A stretch of DNA of 64,000 nucleotides from positions 186,001 through 250,000 of the forward strand of contig JBJMQS010000073.1 in the NCBI GenBank assembly GCA_045802605.1, given 5' to 3'. The notes beneath the pieces are model-generated. The model was not told the origin of the DNA. It searched no databases and was given only the letters and a program-made list of their open reading frames with translations. A program made the position numbers and the translations under genes. Each line of letters starts with the position of its first letter. The stretch's first letter is position 1. Of the stretch, positions 33,777 through 41,294 are shown piece after piece. Origin of the DNA: JBJMQS01 sp045802605 (GTDB lineage: Bacteria; Planctomycetota; Planctomycetia; Gemmatales; Gemmataceae).

Positions 33777-35081
33777 CTACTTGGTCGCCGCTTCCGCCTC
33801 GCTGCCCACTCGAAACACATTGTTTTTCTTCAGAACAAACACGCTACTCCGTCCCGACGATGGAAACTCCAAATGACAATCGTGGATCGCACCCCGGCTC
33901 GCGTCGTCGGGAATGGTGACCTTGCAAGTCACCACGTCGCCATCACGGTGAATATCGCTTGCCTCGAACGGGCCGACGATGACACGGTCCGGTGCGACGC
34001 CGGCCGGGGCTCGCTGTCGGCCCTCGCCGGACGCCAATTCGATGCGAATCACATGCGTCTTGCCTCGCTCGGCCGTGCAGGGCTTCACTGAAACAATGCC
34101 AGTCCCTTCGCAACTTGAGCCGGAGGTGTTGTCAATAATCGCGCCAGTGCCAGCATGCCGAAGCGGCCGGCTGTTCGACGTCTCGACCACACCAGCGTAG
34201 CCGCCGATCATGTAGGGGAATTTGCCAGGCGTCGCATGGTAGCGGTAACCGCGGTCGGGGTCGAAGCGGCCATTGCACACGTCGAGCGCCTCCGCGCCCG
34301 TCAAATCCTTAGCCATCACCCCGGCCGAGACGTACGGACCATAAACCGGGTAGCCATCCCAAGCGAAACCGACGACGGGCGAATGCCGCTCGCCATCGTC
34401 AGGGAAAGGCGTTTTGATGCAACTTGGGAACTTGTGATAGTGATAGACGCCCTCCTGTTGCGGGTGGCCACAACAAGCATCGAGCCAGATCTCTGAGTAA
34501 CCGGCCACCGCATTCATGCCGCCGGCTTCGAACGGATTGAAGAACACGACGCCGTTGATCGCCACACCAATCTCGCCCATCGGCACCGTGGTGATCACGT
34601 CCGCGGGCTTGGGCACGAGCGGAATCTTGAAACGAAAGTTCTGTGCTTTGATTTCGTTGGGGTTTTTGCTGTTCGGAAACTTCGCATGCGGATGATTCGG
34701 CAGATTTTGCGACTTGATGATCAGGAACTTTTCGTCGTGGCTCACTTGCAGATCAGGGATGCCGTCGTTGTTCGTGTCTTTGATTTGTTTGCTGAATAGG
34801 TCAATGAACTCGGCACCGTCCCGGTAAAAGTAAACGTTCGGGCTGCCCTCTTTGACGAACCAACGCCCACCAATTGGCTTCAGGCCGGCCGGTGTCGGCG
34901 GCGCAGGATTCTCCGTCTGGTTGCCGAACGCAGCTTTGGCCGTCTTGTTGGTGGGCACATCGTCTTTGCCCTTATCGCGCGGTCCATGCGGAGGCTTCCC
35001 ACGCCCCGGGGGGCCACCCGGCGGTTGACCGAACACCAAGACCACAGCTAGCAGCAGGATCAGACAAGCAATCGGTTTCAT
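33777..35081 (-). CDS. Secreted YHYH-domain protein
   Basis: The 434-residue product has a signal peptide (MKPIACLILLLAVVLVFG). A Pro/Gly/Lys-rich stretch (GQPPGGPPGRGKPPHGPRDK) follows. The core has the YHYH domain signature GVYHYHKFPSC, together with GYPVYGPY, which are the family markers. The biochemical role is not established; candidates are polysaccharide or metal-related functions at the cell surface. A stretch DTNNDGIPD near residue 100 looks like a calcium-type loop. Start ATG 35081 places the signal peptide first. It is next to a small secreted protein on the same strand. Confidence 0.88.
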   Translation of the reverse strand: MKPIACLILLLAVVLVFGQPPGGPPGRGKPPHGPRDKGKDDVPTNKTAKAAFGNQTENPAPPTPAGLKPIGGRWFVKEGSPNVYFYRDGAEFIDLFSKQIKDTNNDGIPDLQVSHDEKFLIIKSQNLPNHPHAKFPNSKNPNEIKAQNFRFKIPLVPKPADVITTVPMGEIGVAINGVVFFNPFEAGGMNAVAGYSEIWLDACCGHPQQEGVYHYHKFPSCIKTPFPDDGERHSPVVGFAWDGYPVYGPYVSAGVMAKDLTGAEALDVCNGRFDPDRGYRYHATPGKFPYMIGGYAGVVETSNSRPLRHAGTGAIIDNTSGSSCEGTGIVSVKPCTAERGKTHVIRIELASGEGRQRAPAGVAPDRVIVGPFEASDIHRDGDVVTCKVTIPDDASRGAIHDCHLEFPSSGRSSVFVLKKNNVFRVGSEAEAATK

Positions 35082-35130
35082 GCGGTCACACTAGCGGGGC
35101 AATCTGAAGCGAGCGTGAAGGCCCCAAAAT

Positions 35131-35838
35131 TCATGCACTTTCCTTGAACACGTCGGTCGGCAGCTTGTCCTTGGCCGGCGTGCGCTTGAGCGAGACGGGA
35201 TCGACATCGAATAAATCCATGCTCTGTTCCAGTCGCAGCTTCCCGTTGTCGAGCGAAAACCTCGAGAACAGATCGAGCGCGCCGGGCTTGAATAGGCCCT
35301 TGGTCGCGATGAAGTCCACGTAATCGACGGTTGATTCTTTGATCAGCAATTTGCCCCCGTCCATTGACAGCCGGATGCTGGAGAATTGCCCGGTCGGGTC
35401 TTTGTCCTTGGCGGTCGTCGAGATAAGTCGGGTAAAACCGGCGAGCGCCTTGGTGCTGCGCATCTCTTTGACTTCAGAGCGATAGACGCGCACTCCACTG
35501 TAGTCGTGGCCAGGCAAAGTGCGTTTGCCGTCTTTGTCGAGATCGTACGTCATGGCTTTCGAGACTGATGTCACGTCGAACGTAAATCCTTCCGGCGTTT
35601 CCACGAGTCCGCTGATTGTCATTTGTTCTTCGGAGACAACTTCGACCTTGCCCCCGTCGATGCGAAAGGTGCTGGACGGACTCAGCAACGTCTTGCCCAC
35701 GACATGGCTGCGCAGGAAGGCCATGACCTCCGGCCGCTGAGACTTCGCATTTGGTTGTACGTCGTCTGCGGCCATGATTGCGCCCGGCAGCAACATCACC
35801 GTCGCAAACAAACATGATCTGAGAATGGCGCGTCGCAT
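35131..35838 (-). CDS. Secreted protein of unknown function
   Basis: The 235-residue product has a signal peptide (MRRAILRSCLFATVMLLPGAIMAADD). The mature protein is strand-rich and contains GKTLLSPSSTFRIDGGKVEVVSEEQ and SGVRVYRSEVKEMRSTKALAGF. I do not recognise a family. The start at 35838 is well supported, because a perfect aaggaggt site lies 4 bases upstream. It precedes the YHYH gene on the same strand by 49 bases, so they may share a transcript. Confidence 0.8.
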   Translation of the reverse strand: MRRAILRSCLFATVMLLPGAIMAADDVQPNAKSQRPEVMAFLRSHVVGKTLLSPSSTFRIDGGKVEVVSEEQMTISGLVETPEGFTFDVTSVSKAMTYDLDKDGKRTLPGHDYSGVRVYRSEVKEMRSTKALAGFTRLISTTAKDKDPTGQFSSIRLSMDGGKLLIKESTVDYVDFIATKGLFKPGALDLFSRFSLDNGKLRLEQSMDLFDVDPVSLKRTPAKDKLPTDVFKESA

Positions 35839-35863
35839 GATGACCTCCTTGGGGGATATCAAT

Positions 35864-36625
35864 TTATTGCGCGTGGCGCAGAAACCACGCTTCGGTATCG
35901 ATGGCGTAAGTTTCCGCGAAGACTGCATAGAGCGACGGATGGTGGTGCTTCAGTGCTCGTGGCTGAGTGAAAAACGTCTCCGAAATCGATGCAAAGAACT
36001 CTAACTGGTTGCTCGCGGCGTAGTCGCCGAGAAATGTTGCCCGGTCCTCGCGCGTGAGACGACGAAGACGCCGATATTCCTCGGTCACGACCTGTCGCCA
36101 GCGATCGCCTTGGCCGTCGAGATCCAAAGTGCCATCAGAATTCCCGTGAAGGAAATCCAACTGGTGGGCGAACTCGTGAATGACCACGTTGCGGCCAGAG
36201 GATGAGTCGCGGGCCTCCTCAACGGTTGCGTCCCACGCTAACAGCACCGGCCCATGTGGCACCGCCAATCCTAGAGCAGGAATTGGCGGACGATCTTCGT
36301 CAATCACTTTGAAACCGGAGGGATAAACCAGGATGGTCTGCACTCGCTTGAAGCAATCGTGCTCGCGGCCCAGCAGCATCAAACACGCTTGCGAAGCGAT
36401 TGTCACTTTGACAGGTTCGGTAATTTCGAAGCCGCGACAGCCTTCCCAATACTTCGTGGCGACAAATGTCTGAATATCGTCGATCCAGCGGGCGCGTTCC
36501 CCGTCGTTCAGCAGTTGATAGTGGAACGCGTTGGACTGGAGGATCGCATTCCACTCCGCTGGGTACGAGTCGGCAACAAGCTTTCGCGGCATCTGACGCT
36601 CCAAAGACCTACAAAGTCGTTTCAT
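35864..36625 (-). CDS. mtfA: MtfA-family zinc-dependent peptidase
   Basis: MtfA (YeeI) of E. coli binds the Mlc repressor and has zinc-dependent aminopeptidase activity. The 253-residue product is close to the 265 of E. coli. The zinc motif HEFAHQLD is present, with the family's QACLMLLG, VIDEDRPP and GNSDGT stretches. The third ligand probably lies in NQLEFFASISETFF. I chose ATG 36625, since the further upstream TTG at 36646 adds only seven residues. The start codon lies 114 bases from the small conserved gene. Whether it regulates sugar uptake here is unknown, as no Mlc is seen. Confidence 0.9.
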   Translation of the reverse strand: MKRLCRSLERQMPRKLVADSYPAEWNAILQSNAFHYQLLNDGERARWIDDIQTFVATKYWEGCRGFEITEPVKVTIASQACLMLLGREHDCFKRVQTILVYPSGFKVIDEDRPPIPALGLAVPHGPVLLAWDATVEEARDSSSGRNVVIHEFAHQLDFLHGNSDGTLDLDGQGDRWRQVVTEEYRRLRRLTREDRATFLGDYAASNQLEFFASISETFFTQPRALKHHHPSLYAVFAETYAIDTEAWFLRHAQ

Positions 36626-36739
36626 GAACAGGACGCGCCGGGTCAATAATGTCGGACCAGAATGTGGATTGATTAGAAATGGCGAGCGTTTTTGAAGGAA
36701 AAGTCCGACAAAGCCAGTGGAATAGTGGGCCTTTCGTCT

Positions 36740-37009
36740 TTACGTCCGATGTCGCACGCGGACCCAGCCATCGTGGTTGATCATGAGCGACTGATACCAC
36801 AACCGCCCATTTGCTCGCCGCTCCCGAAATTGGATCCAGGGCATCTTGTTTTCGTCAATTTCGTGCACGCGCACCGGATGGCGACGAGCAATCAATAAAC
36901 GATAGACTCGAAGCGTGTCTGGATGGCAGTTATTGCGGCTGAATCCGGTCGGCATGGCCACGAACCGAATTTTGTCACCCACGTGCAGACTTCGCCAATC
37001 CTCATTCAA
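36740..37009 (-). CDS. Small conserved protein of unknown function
   Basis: The 89-residue product reads WRSLHVGDKIRFV, DTLRVYRLLIARRHPVRVHE and INHDGWVRV. I associate this pattern with short planctomycete-type proteins without a known role. It is basic and has no membrane segment. It lies 18 bases downstream of the methyltransferase gene on the same strand, so they probably form a two-gene unit. No database check could be made. Confidence 0.72.
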   Translation of the reverse strand: MNEDWRSLHVGDKIRFVAMPTGFSRNNCHPDTLRVYRLLIARRHPVRVHEIDENKMPWIQFRERRANGRLWYQSLMINHDGWVRVRHRT

Positions 37010-37027
37010 TGATCTCTTCCCCCAGAT

Positions 37028-37645
37028 TCACGCCGCGCGTTTTGTCGAGTTTACATCGCTTTGGCCCCGATTCCAAACAAACGCCAAATGCCGCGAAGCG
37101 AAATAGCTCAACTGCCGGCCGATCGGACCACACCATTGCTCAGTCATACCGAGGCTTGCCGCAAGTTCTGACCATCGCTTTCGTTTCCATTCAAAATTCG
37201 GCCGCGAAATGTCTTGCGACCATGCCAGCCAGCGATGGAAAAGGCGAAACACCCAACGATCCCAACGGCGCTCGTTGACATCTTCAAATGCAATGACGTG
37301 TCGACGCGAGACGCGCTGTGCCTCGGCCAGCACCGCTCGCGGGTCAGTCGTGTGATGGAGCACAAAGATTAAGAGCACAACATCGAATGAACGGTCGGGG
37401 AACGGCAGGCGCAGGCCATCGTACACTGTTACGCACCGAGTCGTGCGGTTAGTGTCGCTGACATCAACGGCGACGACGTCACAGCCGGACTTTTGCTCCA
37501 GGACGGCGTCGAGTTGACAATCCCCCGCGCCTACGTCGAGCACACGATCGCCGGAATGGATAAATGGATACAGCGTTCTAGCGGACCAGCGAGCGCGGTG
37601 GGAATGTACTCGCCGTTCCAAGCGCGCTCGGAATTGCTGGAACAT
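37028..37645 (-). CDS. Class I SAM-dependent methyltransferase
   Basis: The 205-residue product has a Rossmann-like methyltransferase core: the SAM-binding GDRVLDVGAGDC, the acidic VVAVDVSD and the DVVLLIFVLHHTTDP stretch after the fourth strand. This matches the UbiE/COQ5-like methyltransferase 11 group. The substrate is unknown. I chose ATG 37645; a slightly longer frame to 37675 is possible. It lies just downstream of the sigma-factor terminator on the same strand, so it may have its own promoter in the small gap. Confidence 0.85.
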   Translation of the reverse strand: MFQQFRARLERRVHSHRARWSARTLYPFIHSGDRVLDVGAGDCQLDAVLEQKSGCDVVAVDVSDTNRTTRCVTVYDGLRLPFPDRSFDVVLLIFVLHHTTDPRAVLAEAQRVSRRHVIAFEDVNERRWDRWVFRLFHRWLAWSQDISRPNFEWKRKRWSELAASLGMTEQWCGPIGRQLSYFASRHLAFVWNRGQSDVNSTKRAA

Positions 37646-37673
37646 GGAAACTCCCGGCCGTGGCCAAGTGGGC

Positions 37674-37703
37674 AAAAAAAACGCCCGGCCATGGTGGCCG
37701 GGC
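37674..37703 (-). terminator. Rho-independent terminator after the sigma-factor gene
   Basis: On the minus strand the hairpin gcccggccaccatggccgggc (stem 9 bp, loop 3) is followed by a run of T residues (complement of the A-run at 37674-37681). It lies 29 bases past the stop of the sigma-factor gene. This is the clearest intrinsic terminator on the minus strand. Confidence 0.88.
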
Positions 37704-37731
37704 TGAGCGATGACAGCAGTCGTCCGGCACC

Positions 37732-38508
37732 TCAGGTGCTGAACTCAGGTTTCCGTTTGCAGAGCTGAGCTTGCAGCCGATTGACGATGCTCGAATGCAT
37801 CTGGCTCACGCGCGACTCGCTGAGATCGAGCGTGGCGCCGATCTCCTTCATCGTCATGTCTTCGTAATAGTAGAGGATGATGATGAGCCGTTCGTTGCGG
37901 TTGAGGCCGCGGGTGACGAGCCGCATGAGGTCGCGGTTTTGCAGGCGGTGAGTCGGATCTTCGGATTTCTTGTCTTCGAGGATGTCGATCTCGCGGACAT
38001 CCTTGTAGCTGTCGGTCTCGTACCACTTCTTATTCAAGCTCACGAGACTGACCGCGGTCGCTTCACCCACAATTTCCTGCATCTGTTCGATCGTGACGCC
38101 CAGCCTTTCCGCTAGCTCTTCGCTGGAGGGCGGCCGGCCGAGCGCGGCCTCCAGGCCTTTGCGGGCCTCCTCGAGCTTGGTCGCTTTGCTGCGGACCAAA
38201 CGCGGCACCCAATCCATCGTGCGCAATTCGTCGAGCATGGCGCCGCGGATACGCGGCACGCAATACGTTTCGAATTTTACGCCGCGATTGAGATCGAATG
38301 CGTCGATGGCGTCCATGAGGCCGAAGACGCCGGCTGAGATCAAATCGTCGAGTTCCACACCGTCGGGCAGACGAGCCCAGATGCGCTCGGCGTTGTATTT
38401 GACGAGTGGCAGGAATCGTTCGACCAATCGATTGCGCAGCTCAACCGTTGGTTGAGCGCGGTAATCGATCCATGTCTGGCCGACGTCCATATCCAAATGC
38501 GTGACCAC
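37732..38508 (-). CDS. Sigma-70 factor of the FliA/WhiG type
   Basis: The product of about 258 residues is a group 3 sigma factor. Region 2 has DLISAGVFGLMDAIDAFDLNRG and FETYCVPRIRGAMLDELR. Region 3 has the RLVRSKATKLEEARKGLE stretch. Region 4 has the helix-turn-helix MTMKEIGATLDLSESRVSQMHSS. Length is as in FliA (239) and WhiG (280). I chose GTG 38508, because the gggagg site is then about 6 bases upstream; GTG 38514 would lie flush with it. Targets in planctomycetes can be flagellar or developmental genes; none are near. A strong terminator follows. Confidence 0.9.
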   Translation of the reverse strand: MVTHLDMDVGQTWIDYRAQPTVELRNRLVERFLPLVKYNAERIWARLPDGVELDDLISAGVFGLMDAIDAFDLNRGVKFETYCVPRIRGAMLDELRTMDWVPRLVRSKATKLEEARKGLEAALGRPPSSEELAERLGVTIEQMQEIVGEATAVSLVSLNKKWYETDSYKDVREIDILEDKKSEDPTHRLQNRDLMRLVTRGLNRNERLIIILYYYEDMTMKEIGATLDLSESRVSQMHSSIVNRLQAQLCKRKPEFST

Positions 38509-38970
38509 GGGCACCCTCCCTGATGTCGGGCCGCCGCGTCAGACTGGCTGCCATCGAACGGTTGCCCGCGCGATCCCCCGGCAGCATGGCTCGCTTTCGT
38601 CACCGCCTATGCTCGGTACACACCCCCGTGCGTTCCAAGCTCGTGTGGCAGTGGCTTAGCGGCCACAGTCCATCGCAAACGACACCATTTCCCCCGTGCG
38701 ACCGTTGGGTTGATCCGGTCGCGTGTCTGTCTATCGTCCGCTAGTTGACCCCCACTCCAATCAAAGGCTCGGACTTCGTCCGAATCTTCAAAGCCGAGGC
38801 TGACCCCGGCGGACGAAACGGCAAAACTGGCGCGGATTAACGCGTCATCGTGGTTTTCCCCCGCAATGAACGGCTCCCCCGAGCCGTAAATTCCGCTAAC
38901 AAGTCACCGTCGTGAGGCGGCGGGGAATAGCTTGTCGGCGTCGAATTGTCCAGATGAAAAACGAGGCAAA
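38509..38970. other. Intergenic region between the sigma-factor and dnaJ genes
   Basis: More than 450 bases with no supported gene. It contains a short perfect hairpin (acggctc-cccc-gagccgt, 38870-38887) and T-rich and A-rich segments. The sigma-factor promoter should lie in the first 150 bases on the minus strand. I could not name a tRNA or small RNA. Confidence 0.4.
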
Positions 38971-38980
38971 AAGTGGTCAG

Positions 38981-39042
38981 TGGTCAGTTGTCAGTGGTCA
39001 GTTAGAATGCATTTCTGACAACTCACCACTGACAACTGACCA
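38981..39042. repeat. GTGGTCAG-type stem directly before the dnaJ start
   Basis: Arms 38981-39003 and 39020-39042 pair over 23 bases with one mismatch. The arms are made of repeated tggtcag/gtcagt units. The stem ends only five bases before the dnaJ ATG and no Shine-Dalgarno sequence fits in between. The same aaaaagtggtcagtgg motif recurs at 57770-57787, so this is a dispersed repeat family. A role in translation control is a possibility only. Confidence 0.7.
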
Positions 39043-39047
39043 TTCGA

Positions 39048-39959
39048 ATGGCTCAAGATCTTTACGAAACGCTCGGCCTTGCCAAGAACGCCACAACGGC
39101 GGACATCGAGAAGGCGTATCGCAAGTTGGCGCGCCAATATCATCCTGATCGCAACCCCGGCGACAAATCGGCGGAGGCGAAGTTCAAGGAAGTATCGGCG
39201 GCCTACCAAATCCTCTCCGACAAACAGAAGCGCGAAGAGTACGACCAATATGGCCAGGTCGGCGGCCATGGGAGCCCAGGGCCGGGTGGACAACAGTTCC
39301 ACTTTGGCGGCGGTGGCGGCGGCGCGAACTTTGATATGGGAGATGCCCAACGCATCTTCGAGCAATTCTTCGGTGGTGGCGGTGGCGGGGGATTCGGGGG
39401 TATGGGTAGCGGCAGCCCCTTTGGTCAACAACAGCAGCGTCGCGGTCGCGCCAAACCAGCCTCCCAGGAAGCGGAGATTACGATTCCATTTGTGACGGCG
39501 GCGACCGGTGGCTCGCTGCCTTTGCGCATTAACCAAAACGAAGTGACGGTCAAAATCCCTCCCGGAATGGAGGATGGCAAAGTCCTGCGCTTGGGCGGGC
39601 AGGGAAGTGGCGGGGCGGATTTGCTTCTGCGGGTCCACGTGCAGCCACATGAACACTTTCGCATTGAAAACGGCAACCTGACGCTGAACGTGCCCATCTC
39701 ACTCTCCGAGGCAGTCTTAGGGGCGACGATCGACGTCCCACTTCTCGATGGCGGTTCGGCGGCAGTAAAAATCCCGGCTGGCTCATCCACCGGAAACAAG
39801 CTGCGGCTAAAAGCGAAGGGCATTAAGGGTGGAGACTTCTACGTTCGGCTCGAGGTGATGGTGCCCAAGCATATTAACGAGCGTGCGAAGGAACTCATTC
39901 AGGAATTTGCCAAGCTCCACCCGGATCATCCACGGCACGAGCCGTTCTGGCAACGTTAG
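39048..39959 (+). CDS. DnaJ-family co-chaperone (CbpA-like)
   Basis: The 303-residue product has an N-terminal J-domain with the HPD motif in QYHPDRNPGD, then a Gly/Phe-rich linker (about residues 75-140). The C-terminal substrate-binding domain is of the DnaJ type (PPGMEDGKVLRLGGQGSGG and LSEAVLGATIDVPLLDGG). The CxxCxGxG zinc region of classical DnaJ is missing, which places it with CbpA/DnaJ type II. It stimulates DnaK. A repeat-built stem ends five bases before the ATG. rnpA starts 26 bases downstream. Confidence 0.92.
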   Translation: MAQDLYETLGLAKNATTADIEKAYRKLARQYHPDRNPGDKSAEAKFKEVSAAYQILSDKQKREEYDQYGQVGGHGSPGPGGQQFHFGGGGGGANFDMGDAQRIFEQFFGGGGGGGFGGMGSGSPFGQQQQRRGRAKPASQEAEITIPFVTAATGGSLPLRINQNEVTVKIPPGMEDGKVLRLGGQGSGGADLLLRVHVQPHEHFRIENGNLTLNVPISLSEAVLGATIDVPLLDGGSAAVKIPAGSSTGNKLRLKAKGIKGGDFYVRLEVMVPKHINERAKELIQEFAKLHPDHPRHEPFWQR

Positions 39960-39984
39960 ACTGAAACACTCGCCAAAGCATTCC

Positions 39985-40368
39985 ATGGGTGATCATCGCT
40001 TTCGACCGAAAGAACACCTGCGCCGGCCGGCGGACTTTCGCCGCGTTTATGATGGCCGGGCGTCCGCGAGTGACAACGCGTTGATCGTTTATGCCTGGCC
40101 CAATGCGTTGCCGCACAATCGGCTGGGTCTCTCGGTATCGCGCAAGCATGGCGGTGCGGTCGTGCGCAATCGCATTCGCCGTCTGCTTCGCGAGGCATAT
40201 CGCCTTGGCAAATGCACGCTGCCGACCGGCTTTGATCTGGTCATTGTGCCTCGGTCGGGCCCAATGCCGCCGCTCGCCGAGTTGGTCGTCAACTTCCCGA
40301 TTTTGGTGCGAGCGGCCGTAGCGCGTGCCCAGCAGAAACAGGTTCCGCCACATGCCGACCCCGCGTGA
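39985..40368 (+). CDS. rnpA: Ribonuclease P protein component
   Basis: RnpA is the protein part of RNase P, which cuts the 5' leader from precursor tRNA. The 127-residue product has RFRPKEHLRRPADFRRVYDG, then RLGLSVSRKHGGAVVRNRIRRLLREAYR with the diagnostic RNRIRRLLRE. Length is normal. I chose ATG 39985, 26 bases after dnaJ. The usual upstream neighbour rpmH is not here; instead dnaJ precedes it. The yidD gene overlaps its end by 17 bases, which is the usual arrangement in this region of bacterial chromosomes. Confidence 0.92.
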   Translation: MGDHRFRPKEHLRRPADFRRVYDGRASASDNALIVYAWPNALPHNRLGLSVSRKHGGAVVRNRIRRLLREAYRLGKCTLPTGFDLVIVPRSGPMPPLAELVVNFPILVRAAVARAQQKQVPPHADPA

Positions 40369-40579
40369 CATATTGGCCAGCCTGCTCATCGGGGCCGCCC
40401 GGCTCTATCAATTGCTTCTGAGTCCGATCTTACCACGTAGCTGCCGGTTCGATCCGAGTTGCAGCGAATATTTCATCCAAGCGGTGCGGAAGTATGGCCC
40501 CGTCCGCGGCGTCTGGCGTGGCACAAAGCGCATTTGCCGCTGCCATCCCTGGAACCAAGGCGGCTGGGACCCGCCGTGA
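40352..40579 (+). CDS. yidD: Membrane protein insertion efficiency factor YidD
   Basis: YidD is a small membrane-associated protein that aids YidC-dependent insertion. The 75-residue product has the family's RFDPSCSEYFIQAVRKYGPVRG motif and the C-terminal CRCHPWNQGGWDPP. The start ATG 40352 overlaps the rnpA end by 17 bases. The rnpA-yidD order is as found in most bacteria, but here yidC does not follow; instead there is a repeat and a signal peptidase gene. Confidence 0.93.
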   Translation: MPTPRDILASLLIGAARLYQLLLSPILPRSCRFDPSCSEYFIQAVRKYGPVRGVWRGTKRICRCHPWNQGGWDPP

Positions 40580-40590
40580 TTGGATTGATT

Positions 40591-40660
40591 TAGCCGCGGG
40601 CTTCAGCCCGCGCGTCCTGGCAATCGCTCGGTGCCGACGCGGGCGGAAGCCCGCGGCTAC
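40591..40660 (+). repeat. Four-copy palindromic repeat, copy 3
   Basis: Arms 40591-40612 (tagccgcgggcttcagcccgcg) and 40638-40660 (cgcgggcggaagcccgcggctac) pair. The loop has tcctggcaatcgctcgg, the shared core in the plus direction. It separates yidD from the first signal peptidase gene and starts 12 bases after the yidD stop. Confidence 0.82.
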
Positions 40661-40683
40661 GAAAACTAATACCACAGAATGTG

Positions 40684-41205
40684 ATGTCTTCGACCCAGCG
40701 AATCTGTGGCACCTCGTTCACATTTCTGACGCTGCTTCTTTTGACCCGCGTTTTGATCATCGAAGCGTTTCACGTCACCTCCAACAGCATGACGCCGCGC
40801 TATCCACCGGGGGCGCGCATCTGGGTAGACAAAGCCGCTTTCGAATTTCGCTCGCCGCGGCGATGGGAAGTGGTGGTATTTAACGGGCCCACCGACGAGC
40901 GGTTTCCGTTCGTAAAACGCATTGTCGGTCTGCCCGGCGAGATGATTCAGATCAAAGACGGCGAGGTCTATGTCGATGGAGAGCTTGCGACGAAGCCGGT
41001 CGAGATCATTCACGACGTGCATTATCAAGCGTCGGGGCGGCACGGGATTCACTCGGCCTATCGCCTCGGGGACGACGAATATTTCATGCTCGGCGATAAC
41101 AGCGAAGCGTCCGATGACAGTCGGTTCTGGCCGCATCCGGGGGTGAAACACAGTGCCTTGATTGGGCCAGTGCTTTTCCCGAGCGAAAGCCCTCCCGGCG
41201 GTTAA
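40684..41205 (+). CDS. lepB: Signal peptidase I (short form)
   Basis: Signal peptidase I cuts signal peptides off exported proteins at the outer face of the inner membrane. The 173-residue product has one N-terminal membrane segment (about 12-29). The catalytic Ser35 lies in TSNSMTP and the catalytic Lys78 in FVKRIVGLPGE. The box YFMLGDNSEASDDSRFWP is present. This is the compact form close to Gram-positive SipS in size. I prefer ATG 40684; a GTG lies three bases before. It is followed by a second, much larger signal peptidase gene, 89 bases downstream. Confidence 0.93.
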   Translation: MSSTQRICGTSFTFLTLLLLTRVLIIEAFHVTSNSMTPRYPPGARIWVDKAAFEFRSPRRWEVVVFNGPTDERFPFVKRIVGLPGEMIQIKDGEVYVDGELATKPVEIIHDVHYQASGRHGIHSAYRLGDDEYFMLGDNSEASDDSRFWPHPGVKHSALIGPVLFPSESPPGG

Positions 41206-41294
41206 CGTAATTGATTTGACTCGTTGTACATACGTCGCGGTTCACCGCGGCGCACTGGTCTGGCACGGTTTGGCGAATCACGGATAATACGCAA

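Noticed and set aside
38509..39047. Possible tRNA or small RNA in the gap before dnaJ
   Set aside because: Hairpins are present but no cloverleaf with a TTC arm or CCA end could be built by eye.
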